Shown in pieces: positions 17,500-26,919 of a stretch of DNA of 64,000 nucleotides. The stretch covers positions 1-64,000 of the forward strand of contig NZ_JABXIN010000004.1 in assembly GCF_013373065.1 (NCBI RefSeq), given 5' to 3'. A model generated the notes under the pieces. It was given only the letters and a program-made list of their open reading frames with translations. It did no database searches and was not told the DNA's origin. This DNA is from Algoriphagus sp. (GTDB lineage: Bacteria > Bacteroidota > Bacteroidia > Cytophagales > Cyclobacteriaceae). A program made the translations under genes and the position numbers. Each line of letters opens with the position of its first letter. The first letter of the stretch is position 1.

Positions 17500-18840
17500 T
17501 TAACTGGTCTGAATGGAAGGATTTTTCTTCCTTTCTACAAAGTACATGTCAATGACCCCCTTATTTTTCGCTTCTATTTTACCTCGGTAGTCAAATTCGT
17601 ATTCATCCTTGACTAGCTCATAGGTCACATTACTGATATTGACTTTTCCAGCCTCACTGCAAGACTCCATTCGGGAGGCAACATTTACAGTATCACCCCA
17701 GATATCGTATGCAAACTTTTTGATACCCACGATTCCTGCGATCACAGGTCCACTGTGCAAACCGATTCTAATTTCAAAGTAAGGTCGCCCCATTGCGATT
17801 CGCTCTTCTTTGACTTGATTAACAAAATCCCGAATCTCCAAAGCTGCATCGATCGCGTCCTGTGCATGCCGCTCCTTCACCACAGGTAAGCCGGATGCGC
17901 ACATGTAGCTATCTCCAATCGTTTTGATTTTCTCGATGCTATGTTTAGCCGTGATTTGGTCGAAGGCTCGATAATAAAAATCAATTTCCGCAACGAGTTC
18001 GTGCGATGGCATCCCGGCACTGAACTGGGTGAAGTTTTTGAAATCCGTAAACAAAACAGTCACCACATTGTAATCCTTAGCCTTGGCATAACCCGTAGCC
18101 TTGAGCTCTTGAGTAGTCTCATAGGGAAGGATATTCAACAAAAGTTCTTCGGTCAATTCCTTCTCTTTCTTCAATTCTTTCGTCCGCTCCTCAACCAACT
18201 CTTCTAGAATGACATTTCGATCAATCTGATTCTGGACAGCAGAAATCACCCCGCCCATGGCATCTAAAATATTTTGATGGTAGGGTAAAATCCCTGTACC
18301 AGACTGCAAGAGCTGCGATCGCCTTCCTGCGAAAAAATATCCAAATACCTGTTGATTATGGATGATGGGAGAAAGAACAAATTGATGAATATCTAAATCG
18401 CGAATAAGACTTAGTGTAAATTCATCCTCCCCACCTTTATTGCAAATAATATACCTCCTGGAATCATAGAAATCAGGAGGTATAGCAATAGAAAGTGACT
18501 TTACTTTTTGAACTGGATACCCAGCAAAGGCCTTTATAAATTTAGGATGATGGATAAAGGAACCCTTTTGATCAGGCATCAAAACCAATGTCACATCCAT
18601 TTTAAGACGGATATTGATTTGTTCGGTCAGGCTATCGAGCAATTCATCCATATTGCTCTCCGCCTTTTGATTTTGAAGTTCTGCAATTACTTTGAGCCCC
18701 TCACTCATTTGAAGCACATCCTTTGAGAGATCAGCATTACGATATTCCAGACTCATATAGGAGCTGGTAAGCTTCTTGAGTCTTTCCTTGTAATAATTAA
18801 TTTCCCGCTGTGCGCTGTCGTTGTTTTCGTTGGAGCTCAT
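17500..18840 (-). CDS. Adenylate cyclase with GAF-like sensory domain
   Basis: A 446-residue soluble class III nucleotide cyclase. The N-terminus (1-60) is coiled coil, residues about 65-215 look like a GAF domain, a second coiled coil with the cyclase-type linker ELLLNILP follows, and the catalytic domain spans about 250-435. Visible catalytic elements are the metal-binding D266 in VLFTDFKNFT, EKIKTIGDSYM with the purine-binding Lys and the second metal Asp, and YDIWGDTVNVASRMES with the Asp that favours adenine plus the transition-state Asn and Arg. Lys with Asp predicts ATP as the substrate and cAMP as the product. It starts 10 bases after the FIST-protein gene, a likely partner that senses a ligand. 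The GAF ligand is unknown. Confidence 0.93.
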   Translation of the reverse strand: MSSNENNDSAQREINYYKERLKKLTSSYMSLEYRNADLSKDVLQMSEGLKVIAELQNQKAESNMDELLDSLTEQINIRLKMDVTLVLMPDQKGSFIHHPKFIKAFAGYPVQKVKSLSIAIPPDFYDSRRYIICNKGGEDEFTLSLIRDLDIHQFVLSPIIHNQQVFGYFFAGRRSQLLQSGTGILPYHQNILDAMGGVISAVQNQIDRNVILEELVEERTKELKKEKELTEELLLNILPYETTQELKATGYAKAKDYNVVTVLFTDFKNFTQFSAGMPSHELVAEIDFYYRAFDQITAKHSIEKIKTIGDSYMCASGLPVVKERHAQDAIDAALEIRDFVNQVKEERIAMGRPYFEIRIGLHSGPVIAGIVGIKKFAYDIWGDTVNVASRMESCSEAGKVNISNVTYELVKDEYEFDYRGKIEAKNKGVIDMYFVERKKNPSIQTS

Positions 18841-18850
18841 TAACTAAAAA

Positions 18851-20053
18851 TCAGTCTTCGGAAATCAGGCATAAAACCCCAGTCCAGTCCAATGGCTGAA
18901 TATTGGACCCCACACGGGCTGCCTCCACTCCAGAATAAAATCCAGACAATGGAATACCCTTAAGGGCTTTTTGGACTTCTTCGGCATCTTCAAAATTTAC
19001 TCCCGAAAAAGGTTTCGCTCTACCTCCGCAATTTATATAAAAAGAAAACACAGGTTTCGAGTCACGAGCTTGCTCTTTTAAATCATTAATGACTTCCTCC
19101 ACATAATCCGGTTCCAGATTTCTTCGCATCAATTGTACTTCTGCACCATCCTTCAAGTCAGGCTCAAACATCACCAAGGCCTTATTAGGCTCATCCACCG
19201 CCAAAGTCAATCGATTGGCATAATCTTTCTCCTGAAAATCCCCGAATTTATCTCCTCTATTGACTCCAAGAGTTACATTCATAGCAAAATCCTTGACGCT
19301 GATACCATGATCTGGCCCCAGCAATTCGTCAATGACTTCTAGGGCTGGTTTATTTTCAATTTCTAAAACGACCGGTCCCTGAACTTTGGTAATCGTGATA
19401 TAATCACTACATGGTTGGCATCCATGAAGAATGACGGTATCCATTTTGCAAGCGCCAGAAATCAAAATTCCGACCACATGCTGAGAATAAATTTCATTGT
19501 TGACAAATTGGTAGCAGGTACTCAGCATCATATCCGTCAAAAACCCTCCTCCAGCTACCGAAAGCTCTTCAGGAATGAATTGCTCAATAGCTGCAAATAA
19601 AGGAGTGGCAAAATTCAACATAGGAGGATTCTGTTGCTTGGATGAATCATAGAATACCCACAAACCACAAGCATCATCCTTAATGGCAGACTGTAGTTTC
19701 TGACCAAGTTTCATCCCAGCTTGGTATTCGTCCTTATTGAGATCTCCTTCTGCAAAAACCTCAAAACGGATTTTATCTGAACTAAAAATGGTTACTCCAA
19801 CTTCAAATCCATCGTAACCGATAAATTCTCCGGTGATAATTCCGAATGAGGATCCGCCAGTTTTGGGGGTGTCGGGAATTATTTCATTGACTCCATTCAA
19901 AAATTCTCTGGGGTCATGTTTTCCGCCACAAAAAATCAAGGCAAAATCGGGACGTTCGATTTTTCCATTTTTCATAGCTTGAGATGCAGCCTCTTTTCCG
20001 GCTGCAAAGGAATTGGTTTGGTTGCTGGCTCCTACGCCAATTTTTGTTTCCAT
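18851..20053 (-). CDS. FIST-domain sensory protein
   Basis: A 400-residue soluble protein of the FIST (F-box and intracellular signal transduction) family. The N-terminal FIST part shows the family pattern of GVGASN..., FALIFCGGKHDP, and GGSSFGIITGEF. The FIST_C part ends with SFYINCGGRAKPF and SGFYSGVEAARVG. FIST proteins are thought to bind small ligands, perhaps amino acids, and usually sit with histidine kinases or cyclases. Here the next gene, 10 bases downstream, is an adenylate cyclase, so a FIST-regulated cAMP output is the likely unit. It is divergent from the kinase operon that starts at 20423. A 12-base palindrome (20097-20108) lies 44 bases upstream of its start. Confidence 0.9.
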   Translation of the reverse strand: METKIGVGASNQTNSFAAGKEAASQAMKNGKIERPDFALIFCGGKHDPREFLNGVNEIIPDTPKTGGSSFGIITGEFIGYDGFEVGVTIFSSDKIRFEVFAEGDLNKDEYQAGMKLGQKLQSAIKDDACGLWVFYDSSKQQNPPMLNFATPLFAAIEQFIPEELSVAGGGFLTDMMLSTCYQFVNNEIYSQHVVGILISGACKMDTVILHGCQPCSDYITITKVQGPVVLEIENKPALEVIDELLGPDHGISVKDFAMNVTLGVNRGDKFGDFQEKDYANRLTLAVDEPNKALVMFEPDLKDGAEVQLMRRNLEPDYVEEVINDLKEQARDSKPVFSFYINCGGRAKPFSGVNFEDAEEVQKALKGIPLSGFYSGVEAARVGSNIQPLDWTGVLCLISED

Positions 20054-20422
20054 GGGTTAAAAATTGATGATAAACTAAGATTCAAAATATGATTTTGCCT
20101 ATATAGGCCTGTGTCAATATAAGAATAAGACCCGAAAAATTGACCAAATCTTATTTAATTAATAATAACATCTTATCTACGGTCTAAAACTTGAAAAACC
20201 AGATGCACAACAATTTAAACTAAATAGGACTCAAGGTAACTTATTTCTACGATTTTCCCGGAATTGAAATACTTTTTGTATTTTCCCAATAGAAATTGGA
20301 GGATTTTGTTTTTTCAACCCCTCCGGATTTTTATTTAAACAAAGGACCTATGTACCAAACCAGAGATTTTTTGTCTCCTGTTTCTATGAAAAAAAGCATC
20401 CCATCAGTCCATTTTTTGAGCG
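20054..20422. other. 369-base divergent intergenic region
   Basis: Separates the FIST/cyclase operon (minus) from the kinase/cyclase operon (plus), so it should hold both promoters. It contains a perfect 12-base palindrome GCCTATATAGGC (20097-20108) near the FIST start and an AT-rich centre. Near-matches to the Bacteroidota -7 box occur (TACTTTTTG around 20270 on the plus strand) but with altered spacing, so no promoter is assigned. A 27-codon frame (20350-20433) overlaps the kinase start. Confidence 0.6.
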
Positions 20423-23400
20423 ATGAGATTTAGGAATTACCTCTGTTTAATCCATCTGGCCTTTTTTGTGGCTTGTGCAGGTCAAGAAGAATCTTCTCCT
20501 GAAAACCCAACTCTACGAACAGCCCCTCCCACAAGGATTAATATAGCTGACCTAGAAATCGATCAGAAACCTCAAGAAATTCCGATTTCAGAACTTCCCG
20601 CTCCCAGACGAGTCCGGGTTGCTAATTATTCAAATGGAGTAGTGGAGCCTCCCATTCAAAATAATCTCCAACTGTTGAGGAAGGAGGATGGAAGCGTTTT
20701 AGTAGACTCTACAGGCAAAGCTTTTATTTTAGGCGAGGGCGGAATTGCCCAATTCAAAAAATATACCTCAGACGAAGGACTTCCTATAGATGGGATCAAT
20801 TGCGCCTTGGTAGATAGCAGAGGACATATCTGGTTTGGAACAGCCGGTGGAGGAGCAAGCCGATTTGATGGATTGGAATTTTTCAATTACACAGAAAGTC
20901 AAGGCCTTGGAGGGAATACGGTTCGGGATATATTGGAAGATTCTCAAGGTAATCTTTGGTTTGGAACAGTAGAAGGAGGAGTCAGCAAATTCGACGGAAC
21001 GGTTTTCCAAAATTTTGGCTATGAACAGCTGGGTGATGAAATCGTGTACGCCCTGACCGAAGATAAGGAAGGAAATGTGTGGATGGGAACTGACGGCGCA
21101 GGTCTTATCAACTATGACGGAGAGAGTTTTTCTCCCGCTCCATTCAATGAAGAATTGGGAGAAACGGCAATTATTAGTCTCACTACCGATAAAAACGGAA
21201 TCCTTTGGATTGGAACAAATGGTGCTGGACTTTTTAGGTATGATGGACAAAACTTAAACTCATTCCATCAAGGGGATGGACTACCTTCTAATCGAATTCG
21301 TGCACTATACGCCGATGATGAAAATACACTTTGGATCGGTACCCTTGGCGGAGGTATATGCAGATTTGATGGGCAAAAATTCACCTGCTTTACCCAAAAT
21401 GAAGGCCTGGCAGGAAATGTAGTCCGCTCGATCGAAGAGGATAAAGAGGGTTGGATATGGGCAGCAACTGAAACCGGGGTTAGTCGCATAGAGGGTGATC
21501 AAATTATTAGCTATACGACCGCGCAGGGATTGGCCGGTAATAGTATTTTGGACATTGCCAAAGATCAACGCGGAAAGCTTTGGTTTTGTACCGATGGAGG
21601 TGGCGTAAGCCGTTTGGATGGCCTTGGTTTCACCAGCTTTACCAATCAACAAGGCTTGGCGGGTAATATTGTTTTAACAAGCATGGAAGATCACCTCGGA
21701 AATCTCTGGTTTGGAACCAACGGATGGGGAGTTAGTAAATTTGACGGTAGATCTTTCACAACATATTCCTCCTCTCAGGGGCTTTCTGGGGATATTGTTT
21801 ACTCTTTGATGGAAGACCAAGCTAAGCGAATCTGGTTTGGAACCTCTGGAGATGGTTTGAGCATTCTCGATGGAGATCTGGTTTTACAGTATAGCACAAA
21901 AGAAGGCCTACTTTCCGATGAAATTTATTCTCTTTTTGAAAGTAAATCCGGTGATGTTTGGATTGGGACGGATCATGGCGTAAGTCGTTTTGATGGAAAG
22001 GTCTTTCAGCATTTTACCAAAGAGCAAGGATTAATCGGTGATATTATTACCAGCATCGAAGAAGACAAAAACGGCATTCTTTGGTTTGGAACTCTCGATG
22101 GAGGGATCAGTCGCTATGACGGGATTAGTTTCACCAATTTTGGATTAGACCAGGGATTGATTGACCCTACCGTGGTCCGTTTGGAAATGGACGAATCTGA
22201 AAACCTTTGGATTGGAACAACACACGGATTAAGCATTCTGCCGAGAAAAATTCAATCGAGCCTGGAGTCCGGAGAAGCCCTTCCTCCTAATCCTTTTGAA
22301 AATTTCAGCACAGAGGATGGCTTACCGGATAACTTCATTCTTCAGATTATCGATTTACCAGGAAATTCCATCGCCTTGGGAACCAACCAAGGTATTACCC
22401 GACTGGAATATCTACCCAATGAGAAACCACAACTCCAGAATTTTGAAATTTTTAATTCTGAAACCGGCTTCCCAGTCAAAGACCTTACGGATGGCCAAAA
22501 TGGGATGTTGTTGGATTCCAAAGGGCTGATTTGGGCTGGTACCGGAAGTGTAAAAACAGGATTGGTCAAGATGAATCCCGACCGAATTTTCCCGGATTCT
22601 ACGCCTCCTATCGTTCAAATCAAACAAATTAGATTGAACGAGGAAGTTATTCCATGGCATTTATTGGCCGAAAGTGAAGGGTCCGAGACTTTCTCCAGTA
22701 TTACAGATCAACTTATAACGCTTGGAAAAAGACTCACTGCAGCTGAAAAGCAAGCCATAAAAGAAAAATTTGAAAGTGTAAAAATGGACGGAGTTAGTCC
22801 ATTTATCCCCATCCCGGTAAACTTGGAACTTCCCTATCGGAATAATCAGATCAATATTGAATTTAGCACCAATGAATTAGCCAAACCCTTTTTGGTAGAA
22901 TACCAGCACATTTTGGAGGGATACGAGGCTGATTGGAGTCCGATTTTACGTCGAACCTCAGCTACTTTCGGCAATATTCAAGAAGGCGACTATACGTTCC
23001 GACTCCGTGCTCGCTATGCAGGAAATAACTTTGACCAACCTTCTGAATGGAGTGAGATAGCCACCTTTTCCTTTACTGTACTTCCTCCTTGGTACCGAAG
23101 CTGGTGGGCCTACACCCTGTATGGGATTCTCTTTTTATCGCTGATTTATCCTTTGCATCTTTTCCAACGAAACCGGCTTTTGAAAGCCGAACGGGAAAAA
23201 ACAAAAGAGCGGGAATTGGCACACGCGAAAGAAATCGAGAAAGCCTACAAAGAGCTGAACCAAACCCACGAAAACCTTAAAGCGACCCAATCCCAACTGA
23301 TTCAGGCTGAAAAGATGGCCTCATTGGGTGAGCTTACAGCAGGAATCGCTCATGAAATTCAGAACCCACTCAACTTTGTCAAAAACTTCTCAGAAGTCAG

Positions 23401-24091
23401 CCATGAACTGATGGATGAAATGAATGAAGAAATTCAAAGCGGGGATTATGAAGAAGCCAAGACGTTGGCACAGGAAATTCAAGATAATCTGGACCGAATC
23501 ACTCTTCATAGCCAGCGGGCTGATGCCATTGTCAAAGCAATGCTGCAGCACTCGAAAGCAAGTGTAGGTAACAAGGAAGCAACGGATATCAATGCGCTCG
23601 CTGACGAATGCATTCGTCTTAGTTATCATGGTGTACGTGCAAAGGAACCTGATTTTAAAGCTGAATACCTAAAAGAATTAGAACCCAACCTTCCTGAACC
23701 GGAAGTAATCCGTAAGGAAATTGGAAGAATCTTGATCAATATCTGCAACAATGCTTTCTATGCAGTCCAAGAAAAGGCGAAGGAAACAACAGATCCAAAT
23801 TACATTCCGCAGGTAAAAATCAGTACCCATAAAACTAAAAAAGGAATTGAAATCAAGATCACCGATAATGGTACGGGGATTCCCTCAGACATTATCGGAA
23901 AGATTTTCCAGCCTTTCTTTACGACCAAACCTACCGGGTTTGGTACAGGGCTGGGGCTTTCCTTAAGCTATGATACGATCAAGTCCTATCAAGGGGAATT
24001 AACAGCTGAAAGCAAGACGGGGTCGGATTCTTATACCACATTTACTATATTCCTACCCTTAAACTCAACCCAAAACCCTGAAGCACTATGA
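20423..24091 (+). CDS. Periplasmic 14-blade propeller histidine kinase
   Basis: A 1222-residue sensor kinase. A lipoprotein-type signal (ending near C18) leads into about 14 Reg_prop blades of 38-43 residues (about 113-720), each with a QGL(x)GN-type turn and a W(F/I)GT strand; fourteen blades means two seven-bladed propellers, as in the hybrid sensors of Bacteroides. A Y_Y_Y domain (about 810-905), a membrane helix (about 908-928), a coiled coil, HisKA (H977 in HEIQNPLNF) and HATPase_c follow. No receiver is fused. The stop overlaps the next kinase gene by four bases (ATGA), so translation is coupled to a second kinase, a receiver and a receiver-cyclase. Polysaccharide-derived ligands are common for such propellers, but none is shown here. 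Confidence 0.95.
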   Translation: MRFRNYLCLIHLAFFVACAGQEESSPENPTLRTAPPTRINIADLEIDQKPQEIPISELPAPRRVRVANYSNGVVEPPIQNNLQLLRKEDGSVLVDSTGKAFILGEGGIAQFKKYTSDEGLPIDGINCALVDSRGHIWFGTAGGGASRFDGLEFFNYTESQGLGGNTVRDILEDSQGNLWFGTVEGGVSKFDGTVFQNFGYEQLGDEIVYALTEDKEGNVWMGTDGAGLINYDGESFSPAPFNEELGETAIISLTTDKNGILWIGTNGAGLFRYDGQNLNSFHQGDGLPSNRIRALYADDENTLWIGTLGGGICRFDGQKFTCFTQNEGLAGNVVRSIEEDKEGWIWAATETGVSRIEGDQIISYTTAQGLAGNSILDIAKDQRGKLWFCTDGGGVSRLDGLGFTSFTNQQGLAGNIVLTSMEDHLGNLWFGTNGWGVSKFDGRSFTTYSSSQGLSGDIVYSLMEDQAKRIWFGTSGDGLSILDGDLVLQYSTKEGLLSDEIYSLFESKSGDVWIGTDHGVSRFDGKVFQHFTKEQGLIGDIITSIEEDKNGILWFGTLDGGISRYDGISFTNFGLDQGLIDPTVVRLEMDESENLWIGTTHGLSILPRKIQSSLESGEALPPNPFENFSTEDGLPDNFILQIIDLPGNSIALGTNQGITRLEYLPNEKPQLQNFEIFNSETGFPVKDLTDGQNGMLLDSKGLIWAGTGSVKTGLVKMNPDRIFPDSTPPIVQIKQIRLNEEVIPWHLLAESEGSETFSSITDQLITLGKRLTAAEKQAIKEKFESVKMDGVSPFIPIPVNLELPYRNNQINIEFSTNELAKPFLVEYQHILEGYEADWSPILRRTSATFGNIQEGDYTFRLRARYAGNNFDQPSEWSEIATFSFTVLPPWYRSWWAYTLYGILFLSLIYPLHLFQRNRLLKAEREKTKERELAHAKEIEKAYKELNQTHENLKATQSQLIQAEKMASLGELTAGIAHEIQNPLNFVKNFSEVSHELMDEMNEEIQSGDYEEAKTLAQEIQDNLDRITLHSQRADAIVKAMLQHSKASVGNKEATDINALADECIRLSYHGVRAKEPDFKAEYLKELEPNLPEPEVIRKEIGRILINICNNAFYAVQEKAKETTDPNYIPQVKISTHKTKKGIEIKITDNGTGIPSDIIGKIFQPFFTTKPTGFGTGLGLSLSYDTIKSYQGELTAESKTGSDSYTTFTIFLPLNSTQNPEAL

Positions 24092-25458
24092 ATTTGGGCT
24101 TTATTTTGCTGATTTTATTATTCTATCTCCGTCGTCCGATGGGACCGATTGAGGTTTCCGCAGAGTGGAAGCGGATTATCAATGGAGGGATGATCGCGGC
24201 GGGTATACTTTGGGCATTGGCGAATTCTGGTATCCTAATTATTTCCCAAATAGCCCTTTTTCTAAACTTTGGTTTGGGTGCTTTAATTGTCTACATCACC
24301 CTTCGCAATCCTGAATTACAACATAGAAAAGGGATGATTTATGCCTGGATGCCGATTATGGCATTGATGGTCATCGAGGAGATAGTGAAACTAATCAGCC
24401 CATCCTTTTTCGAATCCATCGAAGTGTACCTAGGTACGGCGACATTCTTCGCCATCATCTGGGCCATCGTGATGTGGATCAACAATACGAAACAGCGAAA
24501 AGCACTCGAACAAGAACGTTTAAAAGTTCTCCAGAAAGAAAAGGAATATAAGGTAACCGAAGCACTAAAAGCCCAATTAGAAAAACAAGTTCAAGAACGT
24601 ACCAAAGAAATTACCCAGAAAAAGAACGAGTTGGAAAAAGCCCTTAAGGAGCTCAAAGCCGCACAAAACCAACTGATTCATTCTGAAAAAATGGCTTCTT
24701 TAGGTGAGCTAACTGCAGGAATTGCCCATGAAATTCAGAACCCACTCAACTTTGTAAATAACTTCTCAGAGGTTAGTTCTGAATTAATTGATGAAGCGAA
24801 AGAGGAACTGGATACTGGCAATCAGGAAGATGCCAAGGAAATCCTTGAAGATTTGAAAGCCAACCTTCAAAAAATACTTCATCATGGGAAAAGAGCGGAC
24901 TCTATTGTAAAAGGAATGCTCCTTCATAGTAGAAGTAATTCGGGACAAAAAGAAAAAACAGACATTAATGCCCTTACAGACGAGTACCTCCGGCTTTCCT
25001 ACCACGGACTAAGAGCAAAAGACAAGAGCTTTACGGCGGACTTTAAAATTGAACTTGATGAAGGCATCGAGCCAATTGAAATTATTCCGGGAGAAATCGG
25101 TAGAGTCTTATTGAATTTGATCAATAACGGCTTTTATGCGGCAGATGAAAAGAAGAAAGAATTGGAAAAAGAAGGCATAAAAGACTTTATGCCTATAGTC
25201 TGGGTCAAAACCCAAAAAATCAAAAATGGTGTAAAAATCACCGTTCGAGATAATGGAAAAGGAATCCCAAAGGATATTCAATCCAAAATCTTTCAACCTT
25301 TTTTCACAACCAAACCCACAGGTAAAGGAACCGGGCTTGGTCTATCCATGAGTTATGATATCATCACGAACGGACATGGAGGAGATCTTAAAGTAACTAG
25401 TCAGGCCGGAGAATTTACAGAATTTGAAATTATTATTCCCCAAACGACAGAATCATGA
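24088..25458 (+). CDS. Membrane histidine kinase with multi-helix sensor
   Basis: A 456-residue kinase with no periplasmic domain: residues 1-135 form about five hydrophobic helices, followed by a charged coiled coil (about 138-205), HisKA with H214 in HEIQNPLNF, and HATPase_c with DNGKGIP, FQPFFTTKP and GTGLGLSMSYDI. The transmitter is very close in sequence to those of the propeller kinases in this window, so they could share or cross-phosphorylate partners. The gene overlaps the upstream kinase by four bases and the downstream receiver by four bases, making one translationally coupled set. The membrane part could sense membrane state or a small lipophilic ligand; nothing in the sequence says which. 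Confidence 0.94.
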   Translation: MNLGFILLILLFYLRRPMGPIEVSAEWKRIINGGMIAAGILWALANSGILIISQIALFLNFGLGALIVYITLRNPELQHRKGMIYAWMPIMALMVIEEIVKLISPSFFESIEVYLGTATFFAIIWAIVMWINNTKQRKALEQERLKVLQKEKEYKVTEALKAQLEKQVQERTKEITQKKNELEKALKELKAAQNQLIHSEKMASLGELTAGIAHEIQNPLNFVNNFSEVSSELIDEAKEELDTGNQEDAKEILEDLKANLQKILHHGKRADSIVKGMLLHSRSNSGQKEKTDINALTDEYLRLSYHGLRAKDKSFTADFKIELDEGIEPIEIIPGEIGRVLLNLINNGFYAADEKKKELEKEGIKDFMPIVWVKTQKIKNGVKITVRDNGKGIPKDIQSKIFQPFFTTKPTGKGTGLGLSMSYDIITNGHGGDLKVTSQAGEFTEFEIIIPQTTES

Positions 25459-25838
25459 AAATTTTAATTGTAGACGATGAAAAAGATGTGGAACTACTTT
25501 TTCGACAAAAATTCAGAAAAGAAGTAAAAAGCGGGGTATTGGAATTGGCCTTTGCTTTTTCTGGGGAAGAAGCCCTGAAAGTGTTGGATTCTGAACATCC
25601 ACCTAAGGTGATTTATGTCTTTTCTGACATCAATATGCCTGGAATGAGTGGCCTCGAATTACTGAACCAGGTCAAAAATCAATTTCCGGAGATACAAGTC
25701 AGTATGATTTCAGCTTATGGAGATTCTCAAAATTATGAGAAAGCCATGCAGTCTGGAGCCAAAGAATTTTTCACCAAACCGATCGATTTTGAATCTTTAA
25801 AAGTAGAGGTGAATAAATTGATTGAAAGCCAAAAATAG
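25455..25838 (+). CDS. Single-domain response regulator
   Basis: A 127-residue receiver domain without output domain. It has the acidic pocket D7/D8, the phospho-acceptor D58 in FSDINMPG, the conserved Ser/Thr region (MISAYGD) and the KP motif in FFTKPID. It overlaps the kinase gene by ATGA and lies 9 bases before a receiver-cyclase gene, so it is likely a phosphate shuttle or sink between the two kinases and the cyclase, CheY-like in form. No DNA-binding part exists, so it cannot act on promoters itself. Confidence 0.94.
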   Translation: MKILIVDDEKDVELLFRQKFRKEVKSGVLELAFAFSGEEALKVLDSEHPPKVIYVFSDINMPGMSGLELLNQVKNQFPEIQVSMISAYGDSQNYEKAMQSGAKEFFTKPIDFESLKVEVNKLIESQK

Positions 25839-25847
25839 AGAAGTGTA

Positions 25848-26897
25848 ATGGTTAAAATCTTGGTAGTTGATGATGAGGCGGATTTAGAGATCCTAATCAA
25901 ACAGAAGTTCCGAAAGCGAATAAAAGGTGGGGAACTAGAATTTCTATTTGCGCTCAATGGAAGAATCGCTTTGGAGGTGATCGAGGAAAATCCTGATGTG
26001 GACTTGATCCTCAGTGATATCAATATGCCTGAAATGGACGGGCTAACCCTTCTTTCCAAAGTGAAAGAGAAAAACTCCTTGTTGAAAACCGTCATCATCT
26101 CTGCCTATGGAGATATGGAAAACATTCGAACGGCCATGAATTTGGGTGCCTTCGATTTTATTACCAAGCCGGTGGATTTCAGAGATCTTGAAATCACCCT
26201 TGACAAGACCATTCAATACCGAAATCAGATTAAATCCACCCTCAAGGCACTTCGGGAAAACAACATCCTCAAAATGTATGTCGATGAGACGGTTCTTAAT
26301 TTCATGGGAAATAAAGAGCTAGAGTCTAGCTTGATGGAAAATGAAGTGATCGAAGCATCGGTGGCATTTATTGACTTGGTGGCTTTCACCAAGATCTCCG
26401 AAAATGAAGAACCAAATATCGTAGTGGGCCTTTTGAACGACTACTTCGATCTCATGGTCAAAGAAATCATCGAAGAACAAGGCAGCGTAGATAAGTTTAT
26501 CGGAGATGCTGTCATGGCCGTTTTCCAAGGAGAAAACCATTTTGCCCGAGCCATCCGAGCCACTCTTGCCATTCGCAAAAAAATGGAAGAAATGCCGGCT
26601 TTTTCAAAAGACAACAAATTCAAACCTGAAGTATCTATAGGAATCAATTCAGGGGAGATGGTCTCTGGAAATATTGGTTCGAAATCACTCAAAAGATTAG
26701 ACTATACTGTCATCGGAGATGCGGTAAACGTTGCCGCACGACTTCAGTCGGCTGCTAATCCAGGACAAATTTTAATTCTTGAGAAAAACGCCAATTCGGT
26801 TATGACCGAATTTTCATTTCAGGAAATCGGAGAACTAAAGCTTAAAAATAAAGCTCATCCTGTAAAGGTATTAGAGGTAATCTCTGAAATAATTTAA
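25848..26897 (+). CDS. Response regulator with adenylate cyclase output
   Basis: A 349-residue protein with an N-terminal receiver (D8/D9, phospho-acceptor D57 in LSDINMPEMDG, FITKPVD) joined by a helical linker to a class III cyclase domain (about 165-345). The catalytic core shows the metal Asp in VAFIDLVAFTKIS, the purine Lys and second Asp in DKFIGDAVMAVF, and DYTVIGDAVNVAARL with the adenine-favouring Thr, the Asn and the Arg. ATP to cAMP conversion controlled by phosphorylation is predicted. It is the last gene of the kinase-kinase-receiver unit and gives it its output. Receiver sequence is close to that of the single-domain regulator just upstream, so the two probably arose by duplication. 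Confidence 0.94.
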   Translation: MVKILVVDDEADLEILIKQKFRKRIKGGELEFLFALNGRIALEVIEENPDVDLILSDINMPEMDGLTLLSKVKEKNSLLKTVIISAYGDMENIRTAMNLGAFDFITKPVDFRDLEITLDKTIQYRNQIKSTLKALRENNILKMYVDETVLNFMGNKELESSLMENEVIEASVAFIDLVAFTKISENEEPNIVVGLLNDYFDLMVKEIIEEQGSVDKFIGDAVMAVFQGENHFARAIRATLAIRKKMEEMPAFSKDNKFKPEVSIGINSGEMVSGNIGSKSLKRLDYTVIGDAVNVAARLQSAANPGQILILEKNANSVMTEFSFQEIGELKLKNKAHPVKVLEVISEII

Positions 26898-26919
26898 AAA
26901 TAATTCACCCAAATTTTCC

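Noticed and set aside
20097..20108. Perfect palindrome GCCTATATAGGC upstream of the FIST gene
   Set aside because: Twelve-base palindromes are expected about fifteen times in 64 kb by chance; without a second copy or a known regulator it is not called as an operator.
20350..20433. 27-codon frame overlapping the start of the propeller kinase gene
   Set aside because: No ribosome binding site or recognisable product; the overlap of 11 bases might suggest a leader peptide but nothing else supports it.
20768..21250. 160-codon open frame on the minus strand inside the propeller kinase gene
   Set aside because: It mirrors the repeated blades of the sense gene, has no recognisable product and no start signal; it is a shadow of the repeat composition.
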